From Algibacter amylolyticus (GTDB lineage Bacteria; Bacteroidota; Bacteroidia; Flavobacteriales; Flavobacteriaceae), in assembly GCF_014202225.1 (NCBI RefSeq), contig NZ_JACHGE010000001.1:477320-541319 (forward strand): a stretch of 64,000 nucleotides of DNA, written 5' to 3'. Both the position numbers and the translations under genes were made by a program. The first letter of the stretch is position 1; every line of letters begins with the position of its first letter. Below, in pieces: positions 9,144-17,041 of the stretch. Under the pieces are notes generated by a model. It was not told where the DNA came from. It searched no databases and worked only from the letters and a program-made list of their open reading frames with translations.

Positions 9144-11534
9144 TTAGGCAATTTGTAAATTCATGGACTTGTCGTCGTCGTCGTCCTTATCATTCTGCTT
9201 ATTAAAATTGCAAGCATTTATGTTTTCGAAAAGTAGCGTTTTATTTATAGGCTTGGTCATGTAAGCATTCATGCCTAAATCTAAAACACGTTTTTTGGTT
9301 GCTTCCATAGCATCGGCAGTTACGGCAATAATAGGTGTGGTGTGTATGGTATTTCCTAATTCGCCACTTCTTATAATTTGAGTTGCTTCATAGCCATCCA
9401 TTATTGGCATTTGTAAATCCATTAAAATAATGTCGTAAACATCCTTTTTTAAGGCTTCAATAGCTTCTTGACCGTTATTAGCAATGGCAAAAGTTATTTG
9501 AGAATTGGTGCTTAAAATCTTTTTCATTACCATTTGGTTAAGCTTGTTATCCTCTACAACCAAAATGTGTAATGGTGTTTCGTTTTGTTTGCTCGTTGCT
9601 GGAGTTGTTTTTTGTTCAATGCTATATTTTAAGTTTAAATCTATAAAGACATCGGTACCTTTATCTGGTTCGCTTTCAATGGTAATGCTGCCGTTAAATA
9701 ATTCAACAATATGTTTTACAATAGTTAATCCTAAACCTATACCTCCAAATTCCCTTTTGTGGTTTAGTTTCATTTGGTTAAAACTATCAAACACTTCGTT
9801 TTTGTTTGTTTTGTCAATACCAATTCCAGTATCGGAAATTTGGAATGAAAAACGGCATATATCGTTAGGTTGTTTTAAACATTTAAGTTTGAAAAACACA
9901 TCGCCTTTATCAGTAAATTTAATAGCATTGGATAGTACATTGTTTATTATTTGAACAAATCGATCTGGGTCTGCATTAATATTAGCAGGTATTTCGGAAT
10001 CCATCTCAAAAGTGTAGTTTAATCCTTTTTTTAGAGCTTCAGCTTTCCAGTTGCTACTAATTTGATTTAGTTTTATGGATGGGTTAAATGTTTGAAAGTT
10101 TAACGTTAAAGCTTTGTTTTCAATTTTTTCAAAATCTATAATATCATTAACATTACTTAATAAGCTAAGTGACGCATTTTTAATTATTTGATACGGTTCT
10201 CTACTTTTTTTGTCCTTTTGAAATTCTAACTCGTTTTCCGCAACGCCCATAATAGCATTAATGGGAGTACGCAACTCATGACTCATGTTAGACATGAAAT
10301 ACGTTTTTAAAGCACTTATTTCTTGAGATTTTAGTAAAGCTTCTTCTCTCGATTTATCTTTCTCTAAGCGAAGTTGTTTAATTAAGTTGGTCATGGATAA
10401 CGACAAGAAAATAACCTCGAATCCCGAGCCAAATTTGGCGCTATTTAAAGTGAAAAAGTTATTAGGTAACAAACTTAAATTGTTCATTACAAAACCTAAC
10501 ATACCTACTACAAGGAAAATAATTCCGATGGAAAAAAACGGATCTACTTTAAAACCTTTTACGCGCATGGTTGTTATAGTAGTTAATATAACAATTAAGG
10601 TAATTAAGGCCGATAAGTTGGTTAAAGGATATGCAATTTCTATTGTGCTTTTATTAATAAATAAGAATAAAAATATTAAGGCTATTAATCCGTAAAGCAC
10701 ATTAAAAGTTGTCATTAAACCTTTAAAAGTGTTTTTAATTCTTAAAAAGTGTTCGCAATATTTTAGAAAAAATAAATTAGAAAGTAAACCGGCTATTAAT
10801 ACAGAATTACTGTTTAAAAAACCAGCATCTTGTAATATATATTGGTGTATTAAACCATCTAGTGAGGCTTGCATTAAAGCAATAGAAAACACATATAGGC
10901 CATAATAGAAAAATGCCAATTCTTTTAAACTGGTGTAAAAAAACAAATAGATTATTCCTGCTAAAAACAGTAAGCCATAAAACAACCCAAGGAATAATTG
11001 TTGATTGTAATTTACCATCCAAAACGAAGATTCATCATTTAAAATGAGCGGTAAATTTATAGTTTCGCCATCACTTTTATAATTAATGTAAATGTGTTGT
11101 ATGTCGTTTGGTGGTAACGTTAATTTGAATATGGTAGATCTGTGTTGTACTTGTTTTTGGCTAAAATCAATATTATCACCATTTAAAAAATGCTGCGTAT
11201 TACCTTGGCTAATTTGGTATAAATTGACATGATCTGTAATAGGTCTTGCAGTTTTTAGGTAATAGGTGTTGGCTGTTGTGGAGCTGTTTTTAAGTTTAAA
11301 ACGTACCCAGTAATTATCTGAAGTAAAACCAATACTATGATTGTCCGTTTCAAGTTTGCTGTATTGCAATTCTGAGTTCTCGATAATTTCAGAAATACTA
11401 AAATCCAATTTTTCAGCATTTGCAAATTCAGCATATTCATATAACTCACCTGTACTTTCTTGAATATCATAAACATCGTTTTGGGCTAATAGACCAAAAC
11501 TAAAAATGTAGATAACTATAAGTAAGCGTTTCAT
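9144..11534 (-). CDS. Hybrid sensor histidine kinase (7TMR-DISM type) with receiver
   Basis: 796 residues from ATG 11534, which opens a signal peptide (MKRLLIVIYIFSFGLLAQ); an upstream TTG at 11555 is less likely. Order: periplasmic 7TMR-DISMED2 sensor (about 25-170), seven membrane segments (about 178-385), HisKA with His419 in MSHELRTP, an HATPase with N box near NNVLSNAIKF (531-540), DTGIGID and GGIGLGLTIV, then a receiver (656-775) with Asp706 in ILMDLQMP and the TAD and Lys761 switch residues. It should pass phosphate from His to its own Asp, and no DNA-binding output is attached. It ends in a low-complexity tail with five Asp in a row. No partner regulator is adjacent; it converges on the 7313 gene 25 bp away. 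Confidence 0.93.
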   Translation of the reverse strand: MKRLLIVIYIFSFGLLAQNDVYDIQESTGELYEYAEFANAEKLDFSISEIIENSELQYSKLETDNHSIGFTSDNYWVRFKLKNSSTTANTYYLKTARPITDHVNLYQISQGNTQHFLNGDNIDFSQKQVQHRSTIFKLTLPPNDIQHIYINYKSDGETINLPLILNDESSFWMVNYNQQLFLGLFYGLLFLAGIIYLFFYTSLKELAFFYYGLYVFSIALMQASLDGLIHQYILQDAGFLNSNSVLIAGLLSNLFFLKYCEHFLRIKNTFKGLMTTFNVLYGLIALIFLFLFINKSTIEIAYPLTNLSALITLIVILTTITTMRVKGFKVDPFFSIGIIFLVVGMLGFVMNNLSLLPNNFFTLNSAKFGSGFEVIFLSLSMTNLIKQLRLEKDKSREEALLKSQEISALKTYFMSNMSHELRTPINAIMGVAENELEFQKDKKSREPYQIIKNASLSLLSNVNDIIDFEKIENKALTLNFQTFNPSIKLNQISSNWKAEALKKGLNYTFEMDSEIPANINADPDRFVQIINNVLSNAIKFTDKGDVFFKLKCLKQPNDICRFSFQISDTGIGIDKTNKNEVFDSFNQMKLNHKREFGGIGLGLTIVKHIVELFNGSITIESEPDKGTDVFIDLNLKYSIEQKTTPATSKQNETPLHILVVEDNKLNQMVMKKILSTNSQITFAIANNGQEAIEALKKDVYDIILMDLQMPIMDGYEATQIIRSGELGNTIHTTPIIAVTADAMEATKKRVLDLGMNAYMTKPINKTLLFENINACNFNKQNDKDDDDDKSMNLQIA

Positions 11535-11646
11535 ATTTGGGGAAATATGAGTCAAACATAGTTAATATTTACGTGAATTTCTATGATTTAGACCTTAAAT
11601 AGTGTATTTAATCTATAAAATGTGTAGTTCGTCGGTGTTTTTAATG

Positions 11647-11674
11647 AAATGGGCTGCTTTTATACAGCCCATTT
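11647..11674 (-). terminator. Terminator of ssb
   Basis: A ten-pair perfect stem (AAATGGGCTG with CAGCCCATTT) around an 8-base loop begins 8 bp past the ssb stop. The minus-strand tail is A/T-rich, so termination in that direction fits. Confidence 0.8.
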
Positions 11675-11681
11675 GGTTTAA

Positions 11682-12014
11682 TTACTTCCCTAACATTAGT
11701 AATTCGTTACATACAATTTCTGTGATGTAGCGTTTATTACCATCTTTATCATCATACGTTCTAGAGGTTAATTTGCCTTCAATAGCAACTTCTTTACCCT
11801 TAGTAATATACTTTTCAATAATTTGTGCAGTCTTTCCCCAGGCAACAATATTATGCCACTGTGTGTCTGTTATTTTTTCACCTTTATTGTTGGTGTAGCT
11901 TTCATTTGTAGCAATATTAAATTTAGCTAATGTTTTTCCTGATTCTAGATTGATGATTTCAGGATCGTTTCCTAAGTTGCCAATCAACTGTACTTTGTTT
12001 CTAAGTGTGCTCAT
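11682..12014 (-). CDS. ssb: Single-stranded DNA-binding protein, short form
   Basis: 110 residues, essentially only the OB-fold: LRNKVQLIGNLGNDPEI at the N-terminus, the WHNIVAWGKTAQI core near 53 and VAIEGKLTSRTYDDKDGNKRY near 75. Full-length SSBs are about 150-180 residues and end in an acidic DDIPF-like tip that recruits partners. This one stops at NELLMLGK, so the tail is missing. It should bind ssDNA but may not recruit the usual repair proteins, and a second, full-length SSB probably exists elsewhere. It is transcribed alone and divergently from a zinc-ribbon gene, with a 10-bp phased repeat array in the shared region. Confidence 0.95.
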   Translation of the reverse strand: MSTLRNKVQLIGNLGNDPEIINLESGKTLAKFNIATNESYTNNKGEKITDTQWHNIVAWGKTAQIIEKYITKGKEVAIEGKLTSRTYDDKDGNKRYITEIVCNELLMLGK

Positions 12015-12072
12015 AATTTTAAATTTACGTGTTAAACAGTTAATACTATCGAGTTCTTATGTTTCGACACTG

Positions 12073-12149
12073 CAAAGATGAATCGGTTTTAAACTTTTAA
12101 TCGGTTGGTAAATGTTTGTGTTCGTTTGTAAACGTTTGTAGTCGTTTAA
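12073..12149 (-). promoter_or_regulatory. ssb promoter with 10-bp phased GTTTGT array
   Basis: On the plus strand GTTTGT starts at 12114, 12124 and 12134, with near matches GTTGGT at 12104 and GTTTAA at 12144, all exactly 10 bp apart. The minus-strand -7-like box CATCTTTG is at 12080-12073, so the array covers about 24-70 bp upstream of it, on one face of the helix. This suggests cooperative binding of a regulator, or of SSB itself, but no regulator is identified. Confidence 0.55.
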
Positions 12150-12234
12150 ATTGTTTTATTAACTTGTTATACTTGAGGAGTTTGTAAATTAAAATTTTAA
12201 TTTAAAATGCATATATTTATATAAATTAATTATT

Positions 12235-12582
12235 ATGACTAAAGTTTGTTTAGAATGTAGTGAGAAATTAGTGGGCAGAAGTGATAAAAAATTCTGTAGC
12301 GATTATTGCAGAAACGCCTATAACAACACGATTAATAAGGACTCTAAAAATTTAATTAGAAATATAAATAACCGATTGCGAAAAAATTGGAGAATTTTAG
12401 AGACCTTAAACCCTAAACAAAAAACCAAAACAACAAGAACTAAATTAATTCAAAACGGATTCGATTTTAATTACTTTACCAGTATTTACACTACCAAGGC
12501 AGGCACTATTTATTACTTTGTTTACGATCAAGGGTATTTACCCTTGGATGGCGATTTTTATGCCCTTGTAAAACGGGAGTAA
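12235..12582 (+). CDS. Small protein with N-terminal zinc ribbon
   Basis: 115 residues. A four-Cys site (Cys5, Cys8, Cys21, Cys25 in CLECSEKLVGRSDKKFC and DYC) should bind zinc. A basic helical segment follows (30-70, many Lys/Arg/Asn) and then a Tyr/Phe-rich C-terminus. The composition suggests a nucleic-acid-binding protein. Such proteins recur in Flavobacteriia as hypothetical genes. It is divergent from ssb, sharing a 220-bp region that also contains an 18-bp AT-only palindrome at 12186-12203, so a link to DNA metabolism is possible but unproven. Confidence 0.75.
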   Translation: MTKVCLECSEKLVGRSDKKFCSDYCRNAYNNTINKDSKNLIRNINNRLRKNWRILETLNPKQKTKTTRTKLIQNGFDFNYFTSIYTTKAGTIYYFVYDQGYLPLDGDFYALVKRE

Positions 12583-12649
12583 GGCTATGTAACATTCTTA
12601 GTTAAAGTATTACTAATACGTGTAATAATAAATCTTTTTAATTTAAAAT

Positions 12650-13342
12650 ATGAGTGCACTTTATATTGTTATTATTGCTGTTACCCTTTTTAGCATACTG
12701 GCTTATTTAATATATTACTATAGTCCTAAAACCATAATTTTAAGACGTTTAAAAAACTTGCCCAATCAACGTATAGGTAGTTTAAAAACCAAAACATACT
12801 CTAAAATTGAAGGCAAAGCATTGCAAATTGATGTGCCATTAATAGCACCATTAAGTAAACGAAAATGCGTGTTTTATAAAATGGTAATACAAAAAAAAGT
12901 GCGTTCTGGTAAAAACTCTAGATGGAAAACAATTATTAACGAAGAAAAAATTCAGGATTTTTTTATCGAGAAAACCGGAGAACGTTTGGTGGTGTTGCCA
13001 ACTACAAACCCTAAAAATTATTACGATTATTTAGTAACCGATAAAACGGCAAGTTCTGGTTTGTTTAAAGAACTTACACCAGAGTTTGAGGCGGTATTGC
13101 AATCTTACAACATTAAAAGCGATACGCTATTTGGTTTTAAAAGGCAGTTGCGCTACAAAGAATCTATAGTGGAGGTTGGCGAGCGCATTGTCGTTGCGGG
13201 TTATGTAACCTGGGAAAAGTTAGATAATCCTGTAAAAGACTATAACTACTCCAATATAGCAGCAATAAGAGCCAACGGTAAGGATAAAATTTTAATTACC
13301 GATAGCCCTTCAGCGCAAAAACCCAAAGCCGGCAGGCTATAA
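12650..13342 (+). CDS. Membrane-anchored GIDE-like domain protein
   Basis: 230 residues with one N-terminal membrane segment (about 3-24) and a soluble domain. SKIEGKALQIDVPLIAPLSKRKCVFYK (about 56-82) followed by the basic RSGKNSRWKTI and a late VEVGERIVVAGYV resemble the GIDE domain, best known from the eukaryotic mitochondrial E3 ligase MULAN and present in many bacteria without a RING finger. No RING is present here. The bacterial function is unknown. The gene is 68 bp downstream of the zinc-ribbon gene on the same strand and ends at a strong bidirectional terminator. Confidence 0.65.
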   Translation: MSALYIVIIAVTLFSILAYLIYYYSPKTIILRRLKNLPNQRIGSLKTKTYSKIEGKALQIDVPLIAPLSKRKCVFYKMVIQKKVRSGKNSRWKTIINEEKIQDFFIEKTGERLVVLPTTNPKNYYDYLVTDKTASSGLFKELTPEFEAVLQSYNIKSDTLFGFKRQLRYKESIVEVGERIVVAGYVTWEKLDNPVKDYNYSNIAAIRANGKDKILITDSPSAQKPKAGRL

Positions 13343-13376
13343 AAATGGCCTTGGTTTACCAGAGTTAAGAAATAAA

Positions 13377-13400
13377 AAAATCGCCCCAAAAGGCGATTTT
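13377..13400. terminator. Bidirectional terminator between convergent genes
   Basis: A nine-pair perfect stem (AAAATCGCC with GGCGATTTT) around a 6-base loop, flanked by an A-run on the left and a T-run on the right. It serves the GIDE-like gene (+) and the CBS gene (-). Confidence 0.88.
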
Positions 13401-13428
13401 AATTTTATATAAAATGTTTTAAAACACG

Positions 13429-13896
13429 TTATTTCCAGTTTTGTCCTTTTAACTGCATAGCAGCTTTAAGTACATCTTTTTGGCTTATTTGCCCTACTAA
13501 TTTACCGTTTTCTACAATTGGAAAACGACGTCTGTGTGTTTGCACAAACTTGCTTGCAGCATCAAATATATTCATGTTTCCATCAATAGTATCTACATCT
13601 TTGGTTACGTATTTTTCAATGGTTGCATCCTGCATAGGCATATTGTAATAACGGCTTTCACTAATTTGTTTAATACAATCTGTTTCAGAAATTATACCAA
13701 TCAATTCATGCTTATCGTTAATTACAGGTCCACCAGAAATTCTATTAGTAATTAAAGATTGCATAACACTCTCCACGGTTTGGTCTGGAGTAAATGTTAT
13801 TAAATCTTTAGTCATATAATCACTTACCGAAAAAGGAATATCATCGGTCGTATTGTTTTGTTGTCTTCTAGCCCCTTGAAAACTCTTTATTGCCAT
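13429..13896 (-). CDS. Two-CBS-domain protein
   Basis: 155 residues: a short basic N-terminus and two CBS repeats forming a Bateman module (about 25-80 and 92-150). Signatures are VSDYMTKDLITFTPDQTVESV and GGPVINDKHELIGIISETD in the first, and RRRFPIVENGKLVGQISQKDV in the second. Such stand-alone modules sense adenine nucleotides and normally act on a partner protein, which is not evident here. The gene is monocistronic; the 204-bp upstream region (13897-14100) shows nothing I can assign. Confidence 0.92.
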   Translation of the reverse strand: MAIKSFQGARRQQNNTTDDIPFSVSDYMTKDLITFTPDQTVESVMQSLITNRISGGPVINDKHELIGIISETDCIKQISESRYYNMPMQDATIEKYVTKDVDTIDGNMNIFDAASKFVQTHRRRFPIVENGKLVGQISQKDVLKAAMQLKGQNWK

Positions 13897-14100
13897 AGTT
13901 ATAGATTTTAGTAACTCTAAATATAGATATTATTTTTTAGAAATCCTAAAATTGCACCACTAGAGTGTCCTTTAAAACCGTTAAAATAGAATGGCTAAAC
14001 TTTTAATTTTAAGTAAAATAGCAGTTTTTAGGTAGATGTTTTTATAAAGAAGTGCAACACTAGCGTTTAAAAAAGAGCGTATAAGCAAGCTTAAATAAAA

Positions 14101-14619
14101 CTAAGGTTTTTCAATAACACGCGAGTCAAATTCCACCTTTTTATTCATTTGAAAGTTTAAATTAGAAAACGCTATTAAAAACTCTTTAATACCAGCAATA
14201 AGTTCCGCTTTGCTTGTAGTACTAAGGCTATAAAGACTTTCAAGTTTAAGCAATTGGGTTTCCATAACTAAAATTCTAGAGTTTATAGATTCAGCTTTTA
14301 AAGCATCAGGAAGATTTTGTTTTAATTCTCTTAAAAGCAGTAAAAGCACTTTTTTATCTTCGGTAAAATAAGTTAAATCGGCTTTTTTTATGTTTGCAAC
14401 AAGCGTTTCTAACTGTTTATACTCTTGCCAATCTTTAATGGCATCTTCAGTTTTAGAGTCTAAAATATAATCAATATACTTTATTTTCTTTACGTCTTGC
14501 TCTGTTATGTCGTGCGTTTTGTTTTGTTCAACGTGTTCGTTTACAGTTTCCTCTGGAGCTTTTTTACAACCAGAAAATGACAACAAAAAACATAAAAGGG
14601 CAAGAGTTTTAATACGCAT
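14101..14619 (-). CDS. Helical lipoprotein of unknown function
   Basis: 172 residues with a lipoprotein signal peptide (MRIKTLALLCFLLSFSGC, acylated Cys18 followed by Lys-Lys). The mature part is almost entirely amphipathic helix rich in Leu, Lys and Glu, suggesting a helical bundle in the periplasm. No family is recognised. It is divergent from the HupE-like gene with 235 bp between them. Envelope location is well supported; function is unknown. Confidence 0.8.
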   Translation of the reverse strand: MRIKTLALLCFLLSFSGCKKAPEETVNEHVEQNKTHDITEQDVKKIKYIDYILDSKTEDAIKDWQEYKQLETLVANIKKADLTYFTEDKKVLLLLLRELKQNLPDALKAESINSRILVMETQLLKLESLYSLSTTSKAELIAGIKEFLIAFSNLNFQMNKKVEFDSRVIEKP

Positions 14620-14854
14620 TAGGCTTTATTTAAGTATTCTACAAATATAAATTAATAAACAAAATAGAAAGTAAAAACACTTAAGTAAACCTGTATTTAA
14701 TTTTTGGCATTCACTTTTCTTTATTTGTATATTTGAAAACACTAAGTTAACCTTAAAAAAAAGTTTAATTACCTACTGCATCCCAAAAGCAATAAAGTAG
14801 CTATAAGTACTGTTTTAAAGTTATACAAAGTGTTCACCCTAAATCCTAATTAGT

Positions 14855-15445
14855 ATGTTTCAAAATTTTTGGTTTAATGTAGAGTACGGTATAAACCATG
14901 TACTAGATATAAATGCCTACGATCACGTTTTATTCCTTATCGTATTAACAGTGCCGTATATGTTTAAGGACTGGAAGCGGGTATTTCTACTCGTATCCAT
15001 GTTTACACTTGGCCATACGCTATCGCTTGTATTATCGGCTTATAATGTAGTACGAGTAAATGCTAGCGTTGTAGAGTTTCTTATACCCATAACTATTATG
15101 GTTGTTGCGCTATTTAACGTATTTACATCGGGTAAAGGTGCACAACGCGAAAAAGTAGGCGTACTATTTTTATCCACCCTGTTTTTTGGATTAATACACG
15201 GATTGGGCTTTGCGCGCGAATTTCAAATGCTGTTAGGCGATAGCGATAATAAGCTTGTTTTACTTCTAGAATTTGCTTTAGGTATAGAAATAGCACAAAT
15301 AATAATTGTATTTCTAGTGCTCTTTTTAGGCTATATTGTGCAAACTATATTCAGGTTTTCAAAACGCGATTGGATCATGGTAATATCTGCCATTGTAGTA
15401 GGTTTGGTTATCCCAATGATTTTAAACAGCGATTTTTTAAAGTAA
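14855..15445 (+). CDS. HupE/UreJ-family membrane protein
   Basis: 196 residues with about six membrane helices. The conserved N-terminal YGINHVLDINAYDHVLFL motif, FTLGHTLSLVL near 67 and a LIHGLGFAREFQ segment near 124 are the His-rich signatures of the HupE/UreJ family. Family members are linked to nickel or cobalt uptake for hydrogenase and urease, but many Bacteroidota homologues are not near such enzymes, and none is near here. The regularly placed histidines suggest metal transport in the cytoplasmic membrane. Substrate is inferred from the family only. Confidence 0.88.
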   Translation: MFQNFWFNVEYGINHVLDINAYDHVLFLIVLTVPYMFKDWKRVFLLVSMFTLGHTLSLVLSAYNVVRVNASVVEFLIPITIMVVALFNVFTSGKGAQREKVGVLFLSTLFFGLIHGLGFAREFQMLLGDSDNKLVLLLEFALGIEIAQIIIVFLVLFLGYIVQTIFRFSKRDWIMVISAIVVGLVIPMILNSDFLK

Positions 15446-15486
15446 CCCGTTCTTATTTAAAAACCCTGTAATACGATAATTTTCTT

Positions 15487-15576
15487 GGGCGTTACCACCA
15501 GGGTCGGGCTTTCACTACTCGCTCCCTCCTAAGGTCGGGGAGCTCAAACATGCCGTTCAATCCCTAACGCGGGTTG
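15487..15576 (-). repeat. Copy of the GCGTTA...AACGC intergenic repeat
   Basis: The 374-bp gap 15446-15819 is dominated by this element. Read on the plus strand it starts GGGCGTTACC, contains GGTCGGGCTTTCACTACTC and ends CGTTCAATCCCTAACGCGGG. The same blocks occur at 44519-44618 and, in the opposite orientation, at 50581-50676. I see nothing else in the gap apart from the AT-rich run-up to the next gene. Confidence 0.85.
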
Positions 15577-15819
15577 CTTTGTGTACTTTTGGTTTAAACT
15601 CAAATCCAGTCCTTCTTTAAATAAGTTTATTTAATTTTTACCTTAAAAAAGGTAGCGCAAAATATAGCCAACCACAGAATGTTAGATTTTAATGCTTCAA
15701 CTGTCATTTGTTATTAAATTAACCAAAAACAGGTGTTTTCTAGTTAGTAAACGCCCCGCACATTATGCACCGTTTTTTATATATTTGTTAATCGTTTTAG
15801 ACCTTAAAAACCTATTAAT

Positions 15820-16419
15820 ATGGCCTTTTACAATAAAATAAAGTGGATACTCGGAATTTTAATGATTTTTGTTTTAATCATTGCTACCAATTTAATTGAC
15901 AAGAATAATTTTGTTCGCGTTCGAGATGCTGTGGTTACCATTTATGAAGATAGGTTAATTGCTAACGATTTAATTTTTGAAATGGCAAAGTCGGTTCACC
16001 AAAAAGAGTTAGCGGTGTTGGTATTAGACTCTACTTTTTTTAAAAGTAAAAATGCGAAGGTTAACATTAACTTAAAAGCTTTAGTGTCTAGATTCGAAGA
16101 CACCAAATTAACCTTAAAAGAGGCCAACGTATTTAAAGATTTAAAAAGTAATATTGAGGGGTTGGTAGCTGCCGAAAATCAATTTTTAAATTCTAATTTC
16201 ACTAATAAAGCACCAGTTATTGGACATATTGAAAATTTAAAAGCTAACCTAGACGATTTATCTAAAATCCAACTTAATGAAGGTAGCAGGCAAATGTCTA
16301 TTAGTAAACGCGCGCTAGATACCGTAGAATTGTTTACCCAAATTGAGATTTACATACTAGTGTTTTTAGCTATTTTAATTCAAATTATAGTAATGTATAA
16401 ACCAAAAGAAAAGGCTTAG
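15820..16419 (+). CDS. Four-helix-bundle (MCP-type) sensor protein without output domain
   Basis: 199 residues with a membrane segment near each end (about 8-26 and 173-192). The long helical periplasmic region between them includes AVVTIYEDRLIANDLIFEMAK, the usual signature of the 4HB_MCP_1 ligand-sensing bundle of chemoreceptors. The protein ends 8 residues after the second membrane helix, so there is no HAMP, methyl-accepting, kinase or cyclase domain. It may act as a membrane co-receptor. It is a complete gene: it starts and stops cleanly and is not followed by a frameshifted continuation. Confidence 0.8.
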   Translation: MAFYNKIKWILGILMIFVLIIATNLIDKNNFVRVRDAVVTIYEDRLIANDLIFEMAKSVHQKELAVLVLDSTFFKSKNAKVNINLKALVSRFEDTKLTLKEANVFKDLKSNIEGLVAAENQFLNSNFTNKAPVIGHIENLKANLDDLSKIQLNEGSRQMSISKRALDTVELFTQIEIYILVFLAILIQIIVMYKPKEKA

Positions 16420-16460
16420 GTCTATGCTTGTTTGTTTTAGGGAAATAGGGTAAAACGTTT

Positions 16461-16979
16461 TTAATTTTCTGTATTGTAAGCTTCGTAACTTTTAATTATT
16501 TGAAATTCGCCACAAGCCTTCATGTCTTTTATCAGCCCTGTTTTGTTATAATGCATTTTAAACTTTTCTGGTACAATTTTATTTATTATTTCAATGGCAG
16601 GACTTAACTCTTTATGATAATAGTTTTGTAGACTTACATGTTTAGATTTTCCATTTTTAGTAAATCGGAATGATTTAATATCTCCGTCTTCAATACAACT
16701 GTTGGAGTACATAACATTAAGGTTGTCAATATTTATGTTGGATAATTGTCGGATTTTGTTTTGTGGTAATTTGGTTGTGGAGAAGAGAACACTATCTTTT
16801 TCATTTTTCAAGTCTCCTTGAAATGTTATAGTCAGATTATTGTTTGAGAGGATATAGAGAATAGAATATGCAAGGGAATAATTGTGGTCTGTAATTGATA
16901 ATTCAAATGTTTCAATAGGTTTGTTATTACACGAAACGGTAATAATTAAAACGAATATCAATTTGAATGCTTTTTTCAT
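16461..16979 (-). CDS. Lipoprotein of unknown function
   Basis: 172 residues with a lipoprotein signal (MKKAFKLIFVLIITVSCNN, acylated Cys17). The mature part alternates short beta-like segments with charged loops and has two more Cys (SNSCIEDGD and KACGEFQ) that could form a disulfide in the periplasm. I do not recognise the family. It is convergent with the four-helix-bundle gene (41 bp) and lies 62 bp downstream of the GDSL hydrolase gene on the same strand. Confidence 0.75.
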   Translation of the reverse strand: MKKAFKLIFVLIITVSCNNKPIETFELSITDHNYSLAYSILYILSNNNLTITFQGDLKNEKDSVLFSTTKLPQNKIRQLSNINIDNLNVMYSNSCIEDGDIKSFRFTKNGKSKHVSLQNYYHKELSPAIEIINKIVPEKFKMHYNKTGLIKDMKACGEFQIIKSYEAYNTEN

Positions 16980-17041
16980 TTGTTTTTAAAGGTTTTGTAT
17001 GCTGAGATTTTACAAAGGAAATCAGGTGAAATAAGTTTGTT

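Noticed and set aside
9144-9190. KDDDDDKS resembles an affinity-tag sequence (FLAG/enterokinase-like)
   Set aside because: It is in frame at the natural end of a full-length kinase in genomic context, with no vector sequence nearby; explained by a GTC repeat.
9505-9954. Long open frame on the plus strand, antisense to the hybrid kinase
   Set aside because: No family pattern, and it mirrors the codon structure of the conserved kinase on the other strand.
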